DNA from: Sphingorhabdus sp. Alg231-15
Lineage (GTDB): Bacteria; Pseudomonadota; Alphaproteobacteria; Sphingomonadales; Sphingomonadaceae
Direction: 5' to 3'
Length of the DNA: 64,000 nucleotides
Assembly (NCBI RefSeq): GCF_900149705.1
Contig: NZ_LT703001.1
Span: 2,970,001 to 3,034,000, forward strand
Part shown: positions 27,054 to 34,954 of the stretch, one piece after another
Layout: every line of letters begins with the position of its first letter
Numbering within the stretch: position 1 is the stretch's first letter
The notes under the pieces: generated by a model
The model's input: the letters and a program-made list of their open reading frames with translations, nothing else
The model's database searches: none
What the model was told of the DNA's origin: nothing
Position numbers and translations under genes: made by a program

Positions 27054-27080
27054 TACACTTGGAGTTTTACCCTAAGTGAT
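27054..27080. promoter_or_regulatory. operator-like words upstream of the hydrolase gene
   Basis: TACACTT and TAAGTGAT form an inverted CACTT/AAGTG pair about 13 bp apart, just upstream of the hydrolase start. The same two words occur in the receptor/VOC promoter at 21467-21489. Confidence 0.35.
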
Positions 27081-27188
27081 CTCATAGTCAACTTATGATA
27101 GGCGGGCACAATTGCAGCCCCTAGTTAGTCGCTTGGTTAAAGCGACTATTGTTGGACTGGAAGTGGAGATTCATTACGAGTACGGCTA

Positions 27189-27216
27189 ATGTCCGCTTTT
27201 GCGCCCAAAGCGGTCA
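27189..27216. repeat. dispersed hairpin repeat copy
   Basis: ATGTCCGCTTT, loop TGCGCCC, AAAGCGGTCA. It lies between the hydrolase promoter and the integrase remnant. Confidence 0.75.
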
Positions 27217-27306
27217 CAGGAAAAGCGATACAAAATATCCGCTATTCTCAATTGAGAAGCATAACGGCAGCTTTCAAACCGCGTCCACTGCAAAGAAGAC
27301 TGTCTC

Positions 27307-27474
27307 CTATCGTTGGTCGAAGCGGTAGTTCATACGCCAATAGCGAACGCCGCTGGGCTTGATCAAAAGATACAACCCATCCCGGTCACTTATCTTGTAT
27401 GGCTTGTCTTTGGGCTTCGCGCGTTTGATCCACGCCGCTGTTAATCCAGATTTCCGTTTTTTCGTATCCGACAT
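27307..27474 (-). pseudogene. truncated phage-type integrase (tyrosine recombinase, DUF4102 N-terminus)
   Basis: A minus-strand frame of 55 codons from ATG 27474 encodes the arm-binding N-terminal domain of DUF4102-type integrases: TAAWIKRAKPKDKPYKISDR, then DGLYLLIKPSGVRYWRMNYR, then a TAG. The resemblance stops there, and the catalytic domain is missing. It starts 165 bp from the 3' end of tRNA-Glu and points away from it, as integrases of tRNA-targeting elements often do. I read it as the remnant of an element that inserted at this tRNA. Family recognition is strong; a functional short protein is unlikely. Confidence 0.8.
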
Positions 27475-27605
27475 GATGGACCTCTTTGGCTACTGCAAGC
27501 CAGAGGTCCATCACCTGTACCAATTATGTTCTGAAATCGGGGTGGATGCCTCTGAACTTTCTGAGACATCATAACAGAAAAATCGTTGGGAATACAGGGG
27601 TTCGC

Positions 27606-27630
27606 GGGACAAATTAGGACGTCTTGGGAC
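27606..27630. repeat. three RGGAC words at exact 10-bp spacing beside tRNA-Glu
   Basis: GGGAC, AGGAC and GGGAC begin at 27606, 27616 and 27626, one helical turn apart, between the integrase remnant and the tRNA 3' end. They could be arm-type recombinase sites left by the element. Confidence 0.45.
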
Positions 27631-27638
27631 GTTCAAAG

Positions 27639-27713
27639 TGGTGACCCCTACGGGAATCGAACCCGTGTTTCAGCCGTGAAAGGGCCGCGTCCTAACCGCT
27701 AGACGAAGGGGCC
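27639..27713 (-). tRNA. tRNA-Glu (anticodon TTC)
   Basis: The minus strand starts GGCCCCTTCGTCTAGCGG, has the anticodon stem-loop GGCCCTTTCACGGC (TTC), and a T arm with GGTTCGATTCC. The 7-bp acceptor pairs GGCCCCT with AGGGGTC; the discriminator A and an encoded CCA end at 27639. It follows recJ on the same strand. Confidence 0.96.
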
Positions 27714-27846
27714 GCACCAATGCCTGATGGCATCGCTAAGCAGCGAATTCGGGCGATTAGGGGTATCGGACGCTTTGGTCAACCCCTTATTGGCGGTTTG
27801 CGGGCATATTATCGGATATTTTTTGTGGCACAGACAATGAGCGACA

Positions 27847-29613
27847 TTAATCGGCCCAAGCTGCGTCTTCCAGATGGATTTCAGCGGCCGGGCGGCTGCC
27901 CCAATCGTCTATCTTGGCGCGACCGGCGATCCAGAGTTTCCGGTTTTTGGGGGCACTAAGTAGCGCCTGACCCAAATCACTTTCTGCGGCGCGGAAAGCG
28001 ATGGTTTTGATCGATCCGCCATCGTCGCCCGCTACAATCATCCGGACATGATCCTTGCCAACAATATCGCATTTGATGATCCGCACTGGTCCGGCGGCAA
28101 TGCGTGGGGCCGGCCAGCCCATGCCATAGGGACCAGCGCCATCCATCGCTTCGACAAATAATGGATTGACGCCTTTGGCAGACAATACCGCATCGAGCAG
28201 CAATGCCTTGCCAGCCTGCGCGGTGCCGACCGTGTCAGCCAATCTATCATTCAGAAATTCGCTGAAGGCTTCAATTTTGGTTGCATCGATTGTGACGCCC
28301 GCTGCCATCGCATGACCGCCGCCAGCAATCAGCAAGCCTTGTTCTTTTGCCGCGATTATGGCCGCTCCCAAATCAACGCCGCTAATGGATCGACCTGAAC
28401 CCTTGCCAATCCCTTCGTCATCCTCAGCAATGATGATCGCAGGCCGTCCGAGTTTTTCCTTAATGCGTCCGGCGACAATGCCGATGACACCGGGATGCCA
28501 GCCTTTTGCCGACAACACGGCAACGGCCTGATTCTGCTGAGAAGCACACATGGCCTCTGCCTCTTCCAGCACCTGGGCTTCGATCGCTCGGCGTTCGTGG
28601 TTGAAATGATCCAGCTCCGCCGAAATTTTTTGTGCTTCTTCTGGGTCCTGCGTGGTCAACAAACGGACGCCCAGGTCGGATTTGCCAACCCGTCCGCCAG
28701 CATTGATTCGCGGTCCCAACGCAAAGCCGAGGTCAGAGCAAATCGGAGCGCGTTTCAAACGGCTGGCATCGATCAGAGCGGACAGCCCAATATTTTTCCG
28801 GCCTGCCAGCACTTTTAATCCTTGGGCCACGAAAGCACGATTCAGTCCACGCAGTTGCGCAACATCAGCGACGGTGCCGAGTGCAACAATGTCGAGCAAC
28901 TCCAGTAATTTCGGTTCAGCGCGGTTCTTAAAAAAGCCTTTCCCACGCAGATTGCGAACCAGCGCTGCGCCCAACAGAAAAGCCATGCCAACCGCAGCGA
29001 GATGCCCGTGCTCAGCCCCAGCGTCGCTTTCATCCAGACGATTGGGGTTCACCAACGCGCTAGCCTTAGGTAGCTCGGCGGCGCATTTATGATGATCAAC
29101 GACGATGACTTCAACGCCCGCTTCATGGGCCATGTCGAGCGCATCAAAGGCCATCGCACCGCAATCGACGGTGACCACGAGATCAGAACCTTGCTTGCCC
29201 AGCTTGACCAAGGCCTCACCCGATGGGCCATAGCCTTCCATCAGGCGGTCCGGGATATAATAGCCGGCCTCCAATCCAAGATCGCGGAGCAAGCGGATGA
29301 GCAAGGCAGCACTGGTGGCGCCATCGACATCATAATCGCCGAAAACTGTAATTTCCTCGCTATTCAGGACAGCCTGCGCCAATCGCTCTGCTGCGGCATC
29401 CATATCTTGAAAAACCGACGGATCGGGCATGAAGCCCCTGATCGTCGGGTCCTTGTTGATATCCAGTGTTTCACGCGTAGCCCCGCGGGCCAGCAACAGC
29501 TGCGTAACCAGGTCATCCGGCTGAAAACCGGGGTCGCGCGCATCGGCACTTGTGCTGCGCCATTGCCAGCTTTGGCCAGATAGCGATTGGGTAACATTCA
29601 AAACTGCATTCAT
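27847..29613 (-). CDS. recJ: single-stranded-DNA-specific exonuclease RecJ
   Basis: 588 residues (ATG 29613; a TTG at 29649 is an upstream alternative). 5'-3' exonuclease on single-stranded DNA in recombination and mismatch repair. VFGDYDVDGATSAALLIRLL holds the first DHH-family metal motif (DxD) and VIVVDHHKCAAELPKASALV the DHH signature. AGGGHAMAAGVTID is the DHHA1 domain's GGHxxAAG block. A C-terminal OB-fold segment binds DNA. The length fits the family. tRNA-Glu lies immediately downstream, and the hom-glpX-recJ order nearby supports a core-genome setting. Confidence 0.97.
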   Translation of the reverse strand: MNAVLNVTQSLSGQSWQWRSTSADARDPGFQPDDLVTQLLLARGATRETLDINKDPTIRGFMPDPSVFQDMDAAAERLAQAVLNSEEITVFGDYDVDGATSAALLIRLLRDLGLEAGYYIPDRLMEGYGPSGEALVKLGKQGSDLVVTVDCGAMAFDALDMAHEAGVEVIVVDHHKCAAELPKASALVNPNRLDESDAGAEHGHLAAVGMAFLLGAALVRNLRGKGFFKNRAEPKLLELLDIVALGTVADVAQLRGLNRAFVAQGLKVLAGRKNIGLSALIDASRLKRAPICSDLGFALGPRINAGGRVGKSDLGVRLLTTQDPEEAQKISAELDHFNHERRAIEAQVLEEAEAMCASQQNQAVAVLSAKGWHPGVIGIVAGRIKEKLGRPAIIIAEDDEGIGKGSGRSISGVDLGAAIIAAKEQGLLIAGGGHAMAAGVTIDATKIEAFSEFLNDRLADTVGTAQAGKALLLDAVLSAKGVNPLFVEAMDGAGPYGMGWPAPRIAAGPVRIIKCDIVGKDHVRMIVAGDDGGSIKTIAFRAAESDLGQALLSAPKNRKLWIAGRAKIDDWGSRPAAEIHLEDAAWAD

Positions 29614-29678
29614 GTCTGCAGCTATGCGCGAACCATGGTCCGCTGACAATTGCTTTGATCGCTGTTAGGGCAGGGCGC

Positions 29679-30170
29679 ATGAAAAAGTTGCTGATCATCT
29701 ACCATAGCTATACCGGCGGTACCGAACAGATGGCCGAGGCCGCAGCAGCTGCAGCCCGCGGCGAAAAGGATATCGAAACCTTAGTGATGCGCGTCGAAAA
29801 CTGCGAACCTCCAAATATGTTAGAAGCAGATGGATATATTTTTGCGACACCGGAGAATCTGGCTGCAATTGCCGGCGTGATGAAGGCGTTTTTCGATCGC
29901 TGCTATTATCCGCTTTTGGGTCAAATTGAGGGGCGCCCCTATGCTGCAATGATTTGCGCCGGTTCGGACGGAGAAAACGCGCGCAAACAGCTGGAGCGAA
30001 TTGCTACCGGATGGCGGCTTAAAAAAGTGATCGATACACCGATCATCTGTACCCATGCGCAGACCGAGGAAGCGATTCTGGCACCCAAGACGATCGGCGA
30101 GACCGACAAGGCGCAGTGCGCCGAAATAGGAGCCACTCTGTCTGCCGGCTTGGCTATGGGTGTGTTTTGA
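29679..30170 (+). CDS. flavodoxin-family protein (NAD(P)H:quinone-type flavoprotein)
   Basis: 163 residues. The N-terminal KLLIIYHSYTGGTEQMAEAA is the FMN phosphate-binding loop (T/SxTGxT type) of flavodoxins. ADGYIFATPENLAAIAGVMK matches the loop around the flavin seen in WrbA/NADPH-FMN reductase relatives. It would act as a small redox carrier or reductase in the cytoplasm. It is divergent from recJ (65 bp) and its 3' end overlaps the convergent glycosylase gene by 17 bp. The partner is unknown. Confidence 0.83.
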   Translation: MKKLLIIYHSYTGGTEQMAEAAAAAARGEKDIETLVMRVENCEPPNMLEADGYIFATPENLAAIAGVMKAFFDRCYYPLLGQIEGRPYAAMICAGSDGENARKQLERIATGWRLKKVIDTPIICTHAQTEEAILAPKTIGETDKAQCAEIGATLSAGLAMGVF

Positions 30171-30753
30171 TCAATTGGGTGACACGCTTTTGCAGCACCG
30201 GAATGACATCAGATTCAAACCATGGATTTGCTTTGAACCAACGGATATTTCTTGGGCTGGGATGAGGCAAGGGCAGGGCATCGGGCCAAAATTCTTCCCA
30301 TCGCTCGACTGTGCCCGTCAGCGTTCTGGATTTTGTATCACCGAGATGCCAATCGAGTGCATATTGGCCCAGGATGAGCGTCAACTGGACGCTGGGTAAT
30401 TGACCAAGCAGCGGGCGGCGCCATTGCGGCGCACATTCTGGACGAGGTGGAAGATCACCACCTTTACCGGTCCCAGGAAAACAGAAACCCATTGGAATGA
30501 TCGCGAATAATGCAGGATCATAAAACTGTTCTTCAGTGACACCGAGCCAGGTGCGCAGGCGCTTTCCGCTCTGATCGTCAAAAGGGCGACCTTTTTCGTG
30601 AGTCTTGCTGCCAGGTGCCTGGCCGGCAATCAGAATTTTGGATGTCGATCCGGCTTGCAGTAACGGGCTGGGACCAAGCGGTAAACCGTCGCAAATTGTA
30701 CAAGCGCGAACGTCTTTTAGCAGTGTGTCGAGATTGGTGCTGTTGCCCGCCAT
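30154..30753 (-). CDS. uracil-DNA glycosylase family protein (four-cysteine type)
   Basis: 199 residues. Removes uracil or a related damaged base from DNA. Motif 1 is ILIAGQAPGSKTHEKGRPFD, motif 2 is PLPHPSPRNIRW (the HPSxRN type). Cysteines in ACTIC near the N-terminus and in GFCFPG / PECAPQW are placed as the iron-sulfur ligands of family 4/5 glycosylases. GGGAGG precedes the ATG, which overlaps the TAG of the upstream hydrolase gene (TAGATG), so the two are probably translationally coupled. Confidence 0.88.
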   Translation of the reverse strand: MAGNSTNLDTLLKDVRACTICDGLPLGPSPLLQAGSTSKILIAGQAPGSKTHEKGRPFDDQSGKRLRTWLGVTEEQFYDPALFAIIPMGFCFPGTGKGGDLPPRPECAPQWRRPLLGQLPSVQLTLILGQYALDWHLGDTKSRTLTGTVERWEEFWPDALPLPHPSPRNIRWFKANPWFESDVIPVLQKRVTQLIKTHP

Positions 30754-32001
30754 CTAATCGGCCTCCCGGCGACAAATCGCCAGATGGTCGAGTTCTTCGC
30801 CCTTCGCCGGAGCAGCCAGCGCGAATACATAGGATAAATGGGTGGGTTTGCGGCCCCTTATTGCTCCGCGCGCGCCATTGACCACCGCCGCAAAATCACG
30901 GCATGCAATGGCACTACGCAGATAATCGCCATGACCAATCCGGCCTTTACTGACTGCAGTGGTATCAACGATGGTCAAGCCGCTTTTCTCAGGCGGAACA
31001 TCATATTCCGATTTGGCGGCATAGCAGCGTTCGGGTAGCCCTTTTTCCTTCAACGCCGCCGCTTTAAAAGGGTCGAAGCAGCGTGGATGGCCCAATCGCG
31101 GATAGCCATGCACATCGTCTGAAAGGGACAAGGCGCTGTCTTCGGCAGAAGCATAGACGGTAATCCGCCGATCATTGTTGACACGTCGAGCCGACAGTAT
31201 TTCTTCGGCGATATCACGTTCAAAATCTTGCCGATCAATGTCTGGGGAGGCGAGGATTATGTTGGAAATGACACTTGAATCACCGTTGGGTGTGGTCCGG
31301 TCAACAAATTCGACTGCAGGCAATATCAAGCGTGCGCCAAGCGAATGGGAGACGAGGACAATTTCCTTCGTCCAGCTTTGCTGCGCAAGCTTGGTCAGGA
31401 ACTTGCGGAAGTTTCGTTCGTCCCAGTACATGTTGGTTTCATCGACCGCATATTTAAGAAGTTCGCCTTGCGAGGGCCAAGAATATTGGATGACAGGGCC
31501 GGTGAAGTTCGTCAGCCGTGCGATCTGGCTGGTATCAAGAGAACTGGTAAAAAACGTCTCTCGGTAACCATGCACATAGACAAGCACGCGACCTTCGCGG
31601 TTGCCCATCGTTCTCGATAGGTCATTCCACCACTGGGCCTCGTTGGATATCGCAACGGGAACACGGCGACCGTCGGCCTTGCCTTTCTCATTGATAATAG
31701 CTTGCGCAGCACCAAACCGGCCAAAGCGAACCTTGTCGCCGCGATGGTTGAGCAGTTTGATTGCCTCATTTCGGCAATCGGGTAACCGGCTGGTCACCAC
31801 AAAGAACGGCATTTCCGGCTTGGCGGTAACATTGGCTGCAGCCGCGCCTGTCGGTGGATCACAGCGCGCGTTGGCGACATAGTCTGCATGTCGAATATCG
31901 CCATAATCGACCGGTGAAATGCAGGCTGCCGCCAGAAGCGGTAAGCCCAGTATCAGTGGTTTTAAGCGAGCCACTAACGGCAAGAGGCTACCGCCGATCA
32001 T
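30754..32001 (-). CDS. DUF900-type alpha/beta hydrolase lipoprotein
   Basis: 415 residues. The N-terminal signal with LPLLAAACIS is a lipobox, so the enzyme is likely anchored in the cell envelope. The DUF900 hydrolase core shows GRVLVYVHGYRETF, then the nucleophile elbow VLVSHSLGARLILPA (GxSxG-like, Ser) and later ILASPDIDRQDF with the acid. The substrate is unknown; the family is lipase/esterase-like. It is directly coupled to the uracil-DNA glycosylase gene downstream, a pairing with no obvious functional logic. glpX ends 3 bp from its start region. Confidence 0.82.
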   Translation of the reverse strand: MIGGSLLPLVARLKPLILGLPLLAAACISPVDYGDIRHADYVANARCDPPTGAAAANVTAKPEMPFFVVTSRLPDCRNEAIKLLNHRGDKVRFGRFGAAQAIINEKGKADGRRVPVAISNEAQWWNDLSRTMGNREGRVLVYVHGYRETFFTSSLDTSQIARLTNFTGPVIQYSWPSQGELLKYAVDETNMYWDERNFRKFLTKLAQQSWTKEIVLVSHSLGARLILPAVEFVDRTTPNGDSSVISNIILASPDIDRQDFERDIAEEILSARRVNNDRRITVYASAEDSALSLSDDVHGYPRLGHPRCFDPFKAAALKEKGLPERCYAAKSEYDVPPEKSGLTIVDTTAVSKGRIGHGDYLRSAIACRDFAAVVNGARGAIRGRKPTHLSYVFALAAPAKGEELDHLAICRREAD

Positions 32002-32004
32002 AGA

Positions 32005-32976
32005 TCAGGCGCGATGCTCGCTTTTCACCCAACGCACGGTCCCGGAAGAGGCACGCATCACGACACTCTCGGTTGTCATTACTCCGCTGCGCAGTCTTTT
32101 GACACCTTCCAATAGCGAACCATCGGTAACCCCGGTGGCAGCGAAAATTACGTCGCCTTTGGCAAGTTCTTTGAGGTCATAAATCTTGTCGAGATCTTCT
32201 ATGCCCCATTTATGCGCCCGTTTGCGCTCGTCATCATTACGAAAAGTCAGCCGGCCTTTGAACTGCCCACCAACACATCGCAGAGCAGCTGCGGCCAAAA
32301 CACCTTCCGGTGCGCCGCCACTACCCATATACATATCGACCGTGGTTTCTTCATCGGTGGTGGCAATAACACCGGCAACATCACCATCCGGAATCAACAT
32401 GATGCCGCAGCCTATTTCGCGCAGTTCGGAAATGATCTTTTCGTGGCGAGGCCGGTCGAGCACACAGACAATGATATCCGATGGTTCAACACCTTTTTCA
32501 TTGGCTACCGCGGTCACGTTCTCAGTTACCGACTTGTTGAGATCGATAATCCCATCTGAATAGCCCGGTCCGACAGCAAGTTTGTCCATGTAAACATCCG
32601 GCGCGTTCAGCAGGTTGCCTTTCTCGGCAATGGCCAGAACTGCAAGGGCATTGGCACCAGCTTTTGCGGTAATCGTAGTACCTTCCAGAGGATCCAGCGC
32701 GATATCGATTTCCGGTGATTCGCCTGCACAACCATGGCCGACTTTCTCGCCAATAAACAGCATGGGAGCTTCGTCGCGTTCACCCTCACCGATAACAACA
32801 GTGCCGCAAACATCCAGTCCATTCAGTGCCGCACGCATCGCCTCCACCGCCGCTGCGTCAGCGGCCTTTTCGTCTCCGCGTCCAATTAGCTTTGCAGCAG
32901 AAACCGCAGCAGCCTCAGTAACACGCACCATTTCCAAAACGAGGACGCGTTCGAGAATATCACTTGATTTAGGCAT
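32005..32976 (-). CDS. glpX: class II fructose-1,6-bisphosphatase
   Basis: 323 residues, ATG 32976 (MPKSSDILERVLVLE). Hydrolyses fructose-1,6-bisphosphate in gluconeogenesis with Mn/Mg. CGTVVIGEGERDEAPMLFIG and IDIALDPLEGTTITAKAGAN carry the metal-binding Asp/Glu and the DPLEGTT signature of the lithium-sensitive phosphatase fold. GGAPEGVLAAAALRCVGGQF is the substrate region. Length and motifs match the family well. It lies downstream of hom on the same strand, separated by a small opposite-strand gene, and the hydrolase gene follows after three bases. Confidence 0.97.
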   Translation of the reverse strand: MPKSSDILERVLVLEMVRVTEAAAVSAAKLIGRGDEKAADAAAVEAMRAALNGLDVCGTVVIGEGERDEAPMLFIGEKVGHGCAGESPEIDIALDPLEGTTITAKAGANALAVLAIAEKGNLLNAPDVYMDKLAVGPGYSDGIIDLNKSVTENVTAVANEKGVEPSDIIVCVLDRPRHEKIISELREIGCGIMLIPDGDVAGVIATTDEETTVDMYMGSGGAPEGVLAAAALRCVGGQFKGRLTFRNDDERKRAHKWGIEDLDKIYDLKELAKGDVIFAATGVTDGSLLEGVKRLRSGVMTTESVVMRASSGTVRWVKSEHRA

Positions 32977-33032
32977 TTGAATGTCTAGTCCTTCTATAGG
33001 GGCAGATTTTGAACTCTCGATAGGGGAGCGAT

Positions 33033-33521
33033 ATGACAATGTCGAGAAGCCTTATAGCCTTGTCCTTAATCCTGACCTGCGGCGCGGGTTTCGAGACGGC
33101 CCATGCACAGTTAGCGCCCAATGACCGGACCCTTCAGCTCATCGAAACTGCGCATCGGCTGGTGGCTGTTGATGCTGATGGCTGTCTGCAAAACAGCGAT
33201 CCTGATGAAATCGTCGTTTGTGCAGCATTTGACGCCAATCGCAAATATCGCCTGCCATTTCCCGAGTTGCTCGCCAATGGTGATCGGGTCCGTGAACCTA
33301 TCCCCAAGGGCAATGCCGAATATGTTAATACCGGCCGTTGCTATATAGATGCCAGTGAGCGGCAGTGCTTCAAAGGGCTACCGATTGTGAAAGTTTCATT
33401 CGGTGGCAGCGGCAGCGGTGTAAGCGGTCCCGCCGGGCGGCTTTGGAATGCTATTGAGCCGACTGTACCTGACGAAGATTATGTCAAGCAGGCGCAAATC
33501 AAATCAGTTGATCAGGAGTGA
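33033..33521 (+). CDS. exported hypothetical protein
   Basis: 162 residues with a signal peptide cut near FETAHA, then four cysteines (DGCLQN, IVVCAAF, GRCYID, RQCFKG) that could form two disulfides in the periplasm. A short glycine/serine stretch (SFGGSGSGVSGPAG) lies near the end. GGGGAG precedes the ATG. I do not recognise a domain; similar exported proteins with an EIVVC block are common in sphingomonads, from memory. It sits between glpX and hom on the opposite strand, with only 56 bp between it and the glpX start. Confidence 0.7.
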   Translation: MTMSRSLIALSLILTCGAGFETAHAQLAPNDRTLQLIETAHRLVAVDADGCLQNSDPDEIVVCAAFDANRKYRLPFPELLANGDRVREPIPKGNAEYVNTGRCYIDASERQCFKGLPIVKVSFGGSGSGVSGPAGRLWNAIEPTVPDEDYVKQAQIKSVDQE

Positions 33522-33531
33522 CCGCGGTCTG

Positions 33532-34830
33532 TTAGTCTTCATCGCTCAGCAAATGCATCACGACCGGTGCTCCCTGAAGGCTATCTGAATCGGACAATTT
33601 TTCCAGACTCTGGATAACATCGCGTTCGAGGCTACGGTGTGTCACCATTGCTATCAGGACAGATCCTTCATCTGTTTTCTCGGTCTGGATAAGGCTTTCG
33701 ATAGATACTTTAGCATCGCGCATGGCAGCCGTTATTTCTGCGAGCACGCCCGGCTTGTCGGCCACCACAAAACGGATATAGCTTTTGCCTGTACGATTGC
33801 CGCTTTCGGCGCGTTCGCTTCGTACCATTTGATCGGCGGGCATGGAGAATACGGTCCCGCGATCGCCGCGCGCAATATCAATCAAATCTGCGACTACGGC
33901 GGAGGCCGTCGGCCCGTCGCCGGCGCCTGCCCCTTGAAACATCAAGCGTCCGGAGAAATTGCCCTCGGCGACCACGGCATTGGTTGATCCCTCAATATGC
34001 GCCAGCGGGTGACTTTCGGGCACCAGATAGGGATTTACGCGTTGAAATAGATTGCCGCCATCGATCCGGGCCATTCCCAGCAAGCGGATACGATATCCCA
34101 ATGCCTTGGCTTGCCCGATATCAGCTGCCATAATGTTCCTGATCCCTGCGATTTCAACACCTTCAAAATCGACGGTGGTGCCAAAAGACAATGCGGCCAG
34201 TATCGCTAGCTTATGGGCGGCGTCGACACCGTCGATATCAAAACTAGGATCGGCTTCTGCATATCCCAGATCCTGTGCATCTTTCAGTACTGCATCAAAA
34301 TCGCTGCCATGCTTTTCCATGGTGGTGAGTATATAATTGCACGTCCCATTGAGAATGCCATATACCCGTTCAATACGGTTCGCTGACGCACCATCGCGCA
34401 AACCTTTTATGACCGGAATACCGCCTGCCACTGCGGCCTCATATTTCAAACCGAGATTATGCTTTTCCGCAAGCAGAGCTAATTCCATGCCATGATGAGC
34501 GATCATCGCCTTGTTTGCAGTCACGAACGATTTGCCACCGCTCAAGCTGTTCCGGGCCAGTTCTAGAGCCGGGCCATCAGAGCCGCCAATCATTTCGACG
34601 ACACAATCAACATCGGGATCTGATGCCAGTGCGCCGGTGTCATCAACCCACTTGTAAGGCGACAAGTCGATACCACGATCCCGATTACGATCACGGGCGG
34701 AGACCGCGGTAACGGTTATCGGTCGACCGGCGCGCTGCGCTATCATAGCGCCATTTTCGTTGATCAGACGAATAACTCCAGATCCTACAGTTCCCAGTCC
34801 AGCCAGAGCGATACGGAGCGGTGTTGTCAT
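33532..34830 (-). CDS. hom: homoserine dehydrogenase
   Basis: 432 residues (ATG 34830, AAGG upstream). Reduces aspartate semialdehyde to homoserine on the path to threonine, methionine and isoleucine. The Rossmann motif is IALAGLGTVGSGVIRLI. NGTCNYILTTMEKHGSDFDA and DLGYAEADPSFDIDGVDAAH are the catalytic-domain signatures. A C-terminal ACT domain (SYIRFVVADKPGVLAEITAA) should give feedback control by threonine. The length is that of the ACT-containing type. The hom-glpX-recJ neighbourhood is conserved in this bacterial group, as far as I recall. Confidence 0.97.
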   Translation of the reverse strand: MTTPLRIALAGLGTVGSGVIRLINENGAMIAQRAGRPITVTAVSARDRNRDRGIDLSPYKWVDDTGALASDPDVDCVVEMIGGSDGPALELARNSLSGGKSFVTANKAMIAHHGMELALLAEKHNLGLKYEAAVAGGIPVIKGLRDGASANRIERVYGILNGTCNYILTTMEKHGSDFDAVLKDAQDLGYAEADPSFDIDGVDAAHKLAILAALSFGTTVDFEGVEIAGIRNIMAADIGQAKALGYRIRLLGMARIDGGNLFQRVNPYLVPESHPLAHIEGSTNAVVAEGNFSGRLMFQGAGAGDGPTASAVVADLIDIARGDRGTVFSMPADQMVRSERAESGNRTGKSYIRFVVADKPGVLAEITAAMRDAKVSIESLIQTEKTDEGSVLIAMVTHRSLERDVIQSLEKLSDSDSLQGAPVVMHLLSDED

Positions 34831-34954
34831 GATGGAAACCTTGAATTCGGGCTGAAGAGCCAAGTTGTAGGAACTAGGCCACGCTTAATAGCGTTGCGAT
34901 ATCATAATGCCAGCCTGTCTTTCACCCAATCTGCATTGATTTCATTTTGTCCGG

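Noticed and set aside
27359-27574. 71-codon plus-strand frame near tRNA-Glu
   Set aside because: The opposite strand encodes a recognisable integrase N-terminus over the same bases.
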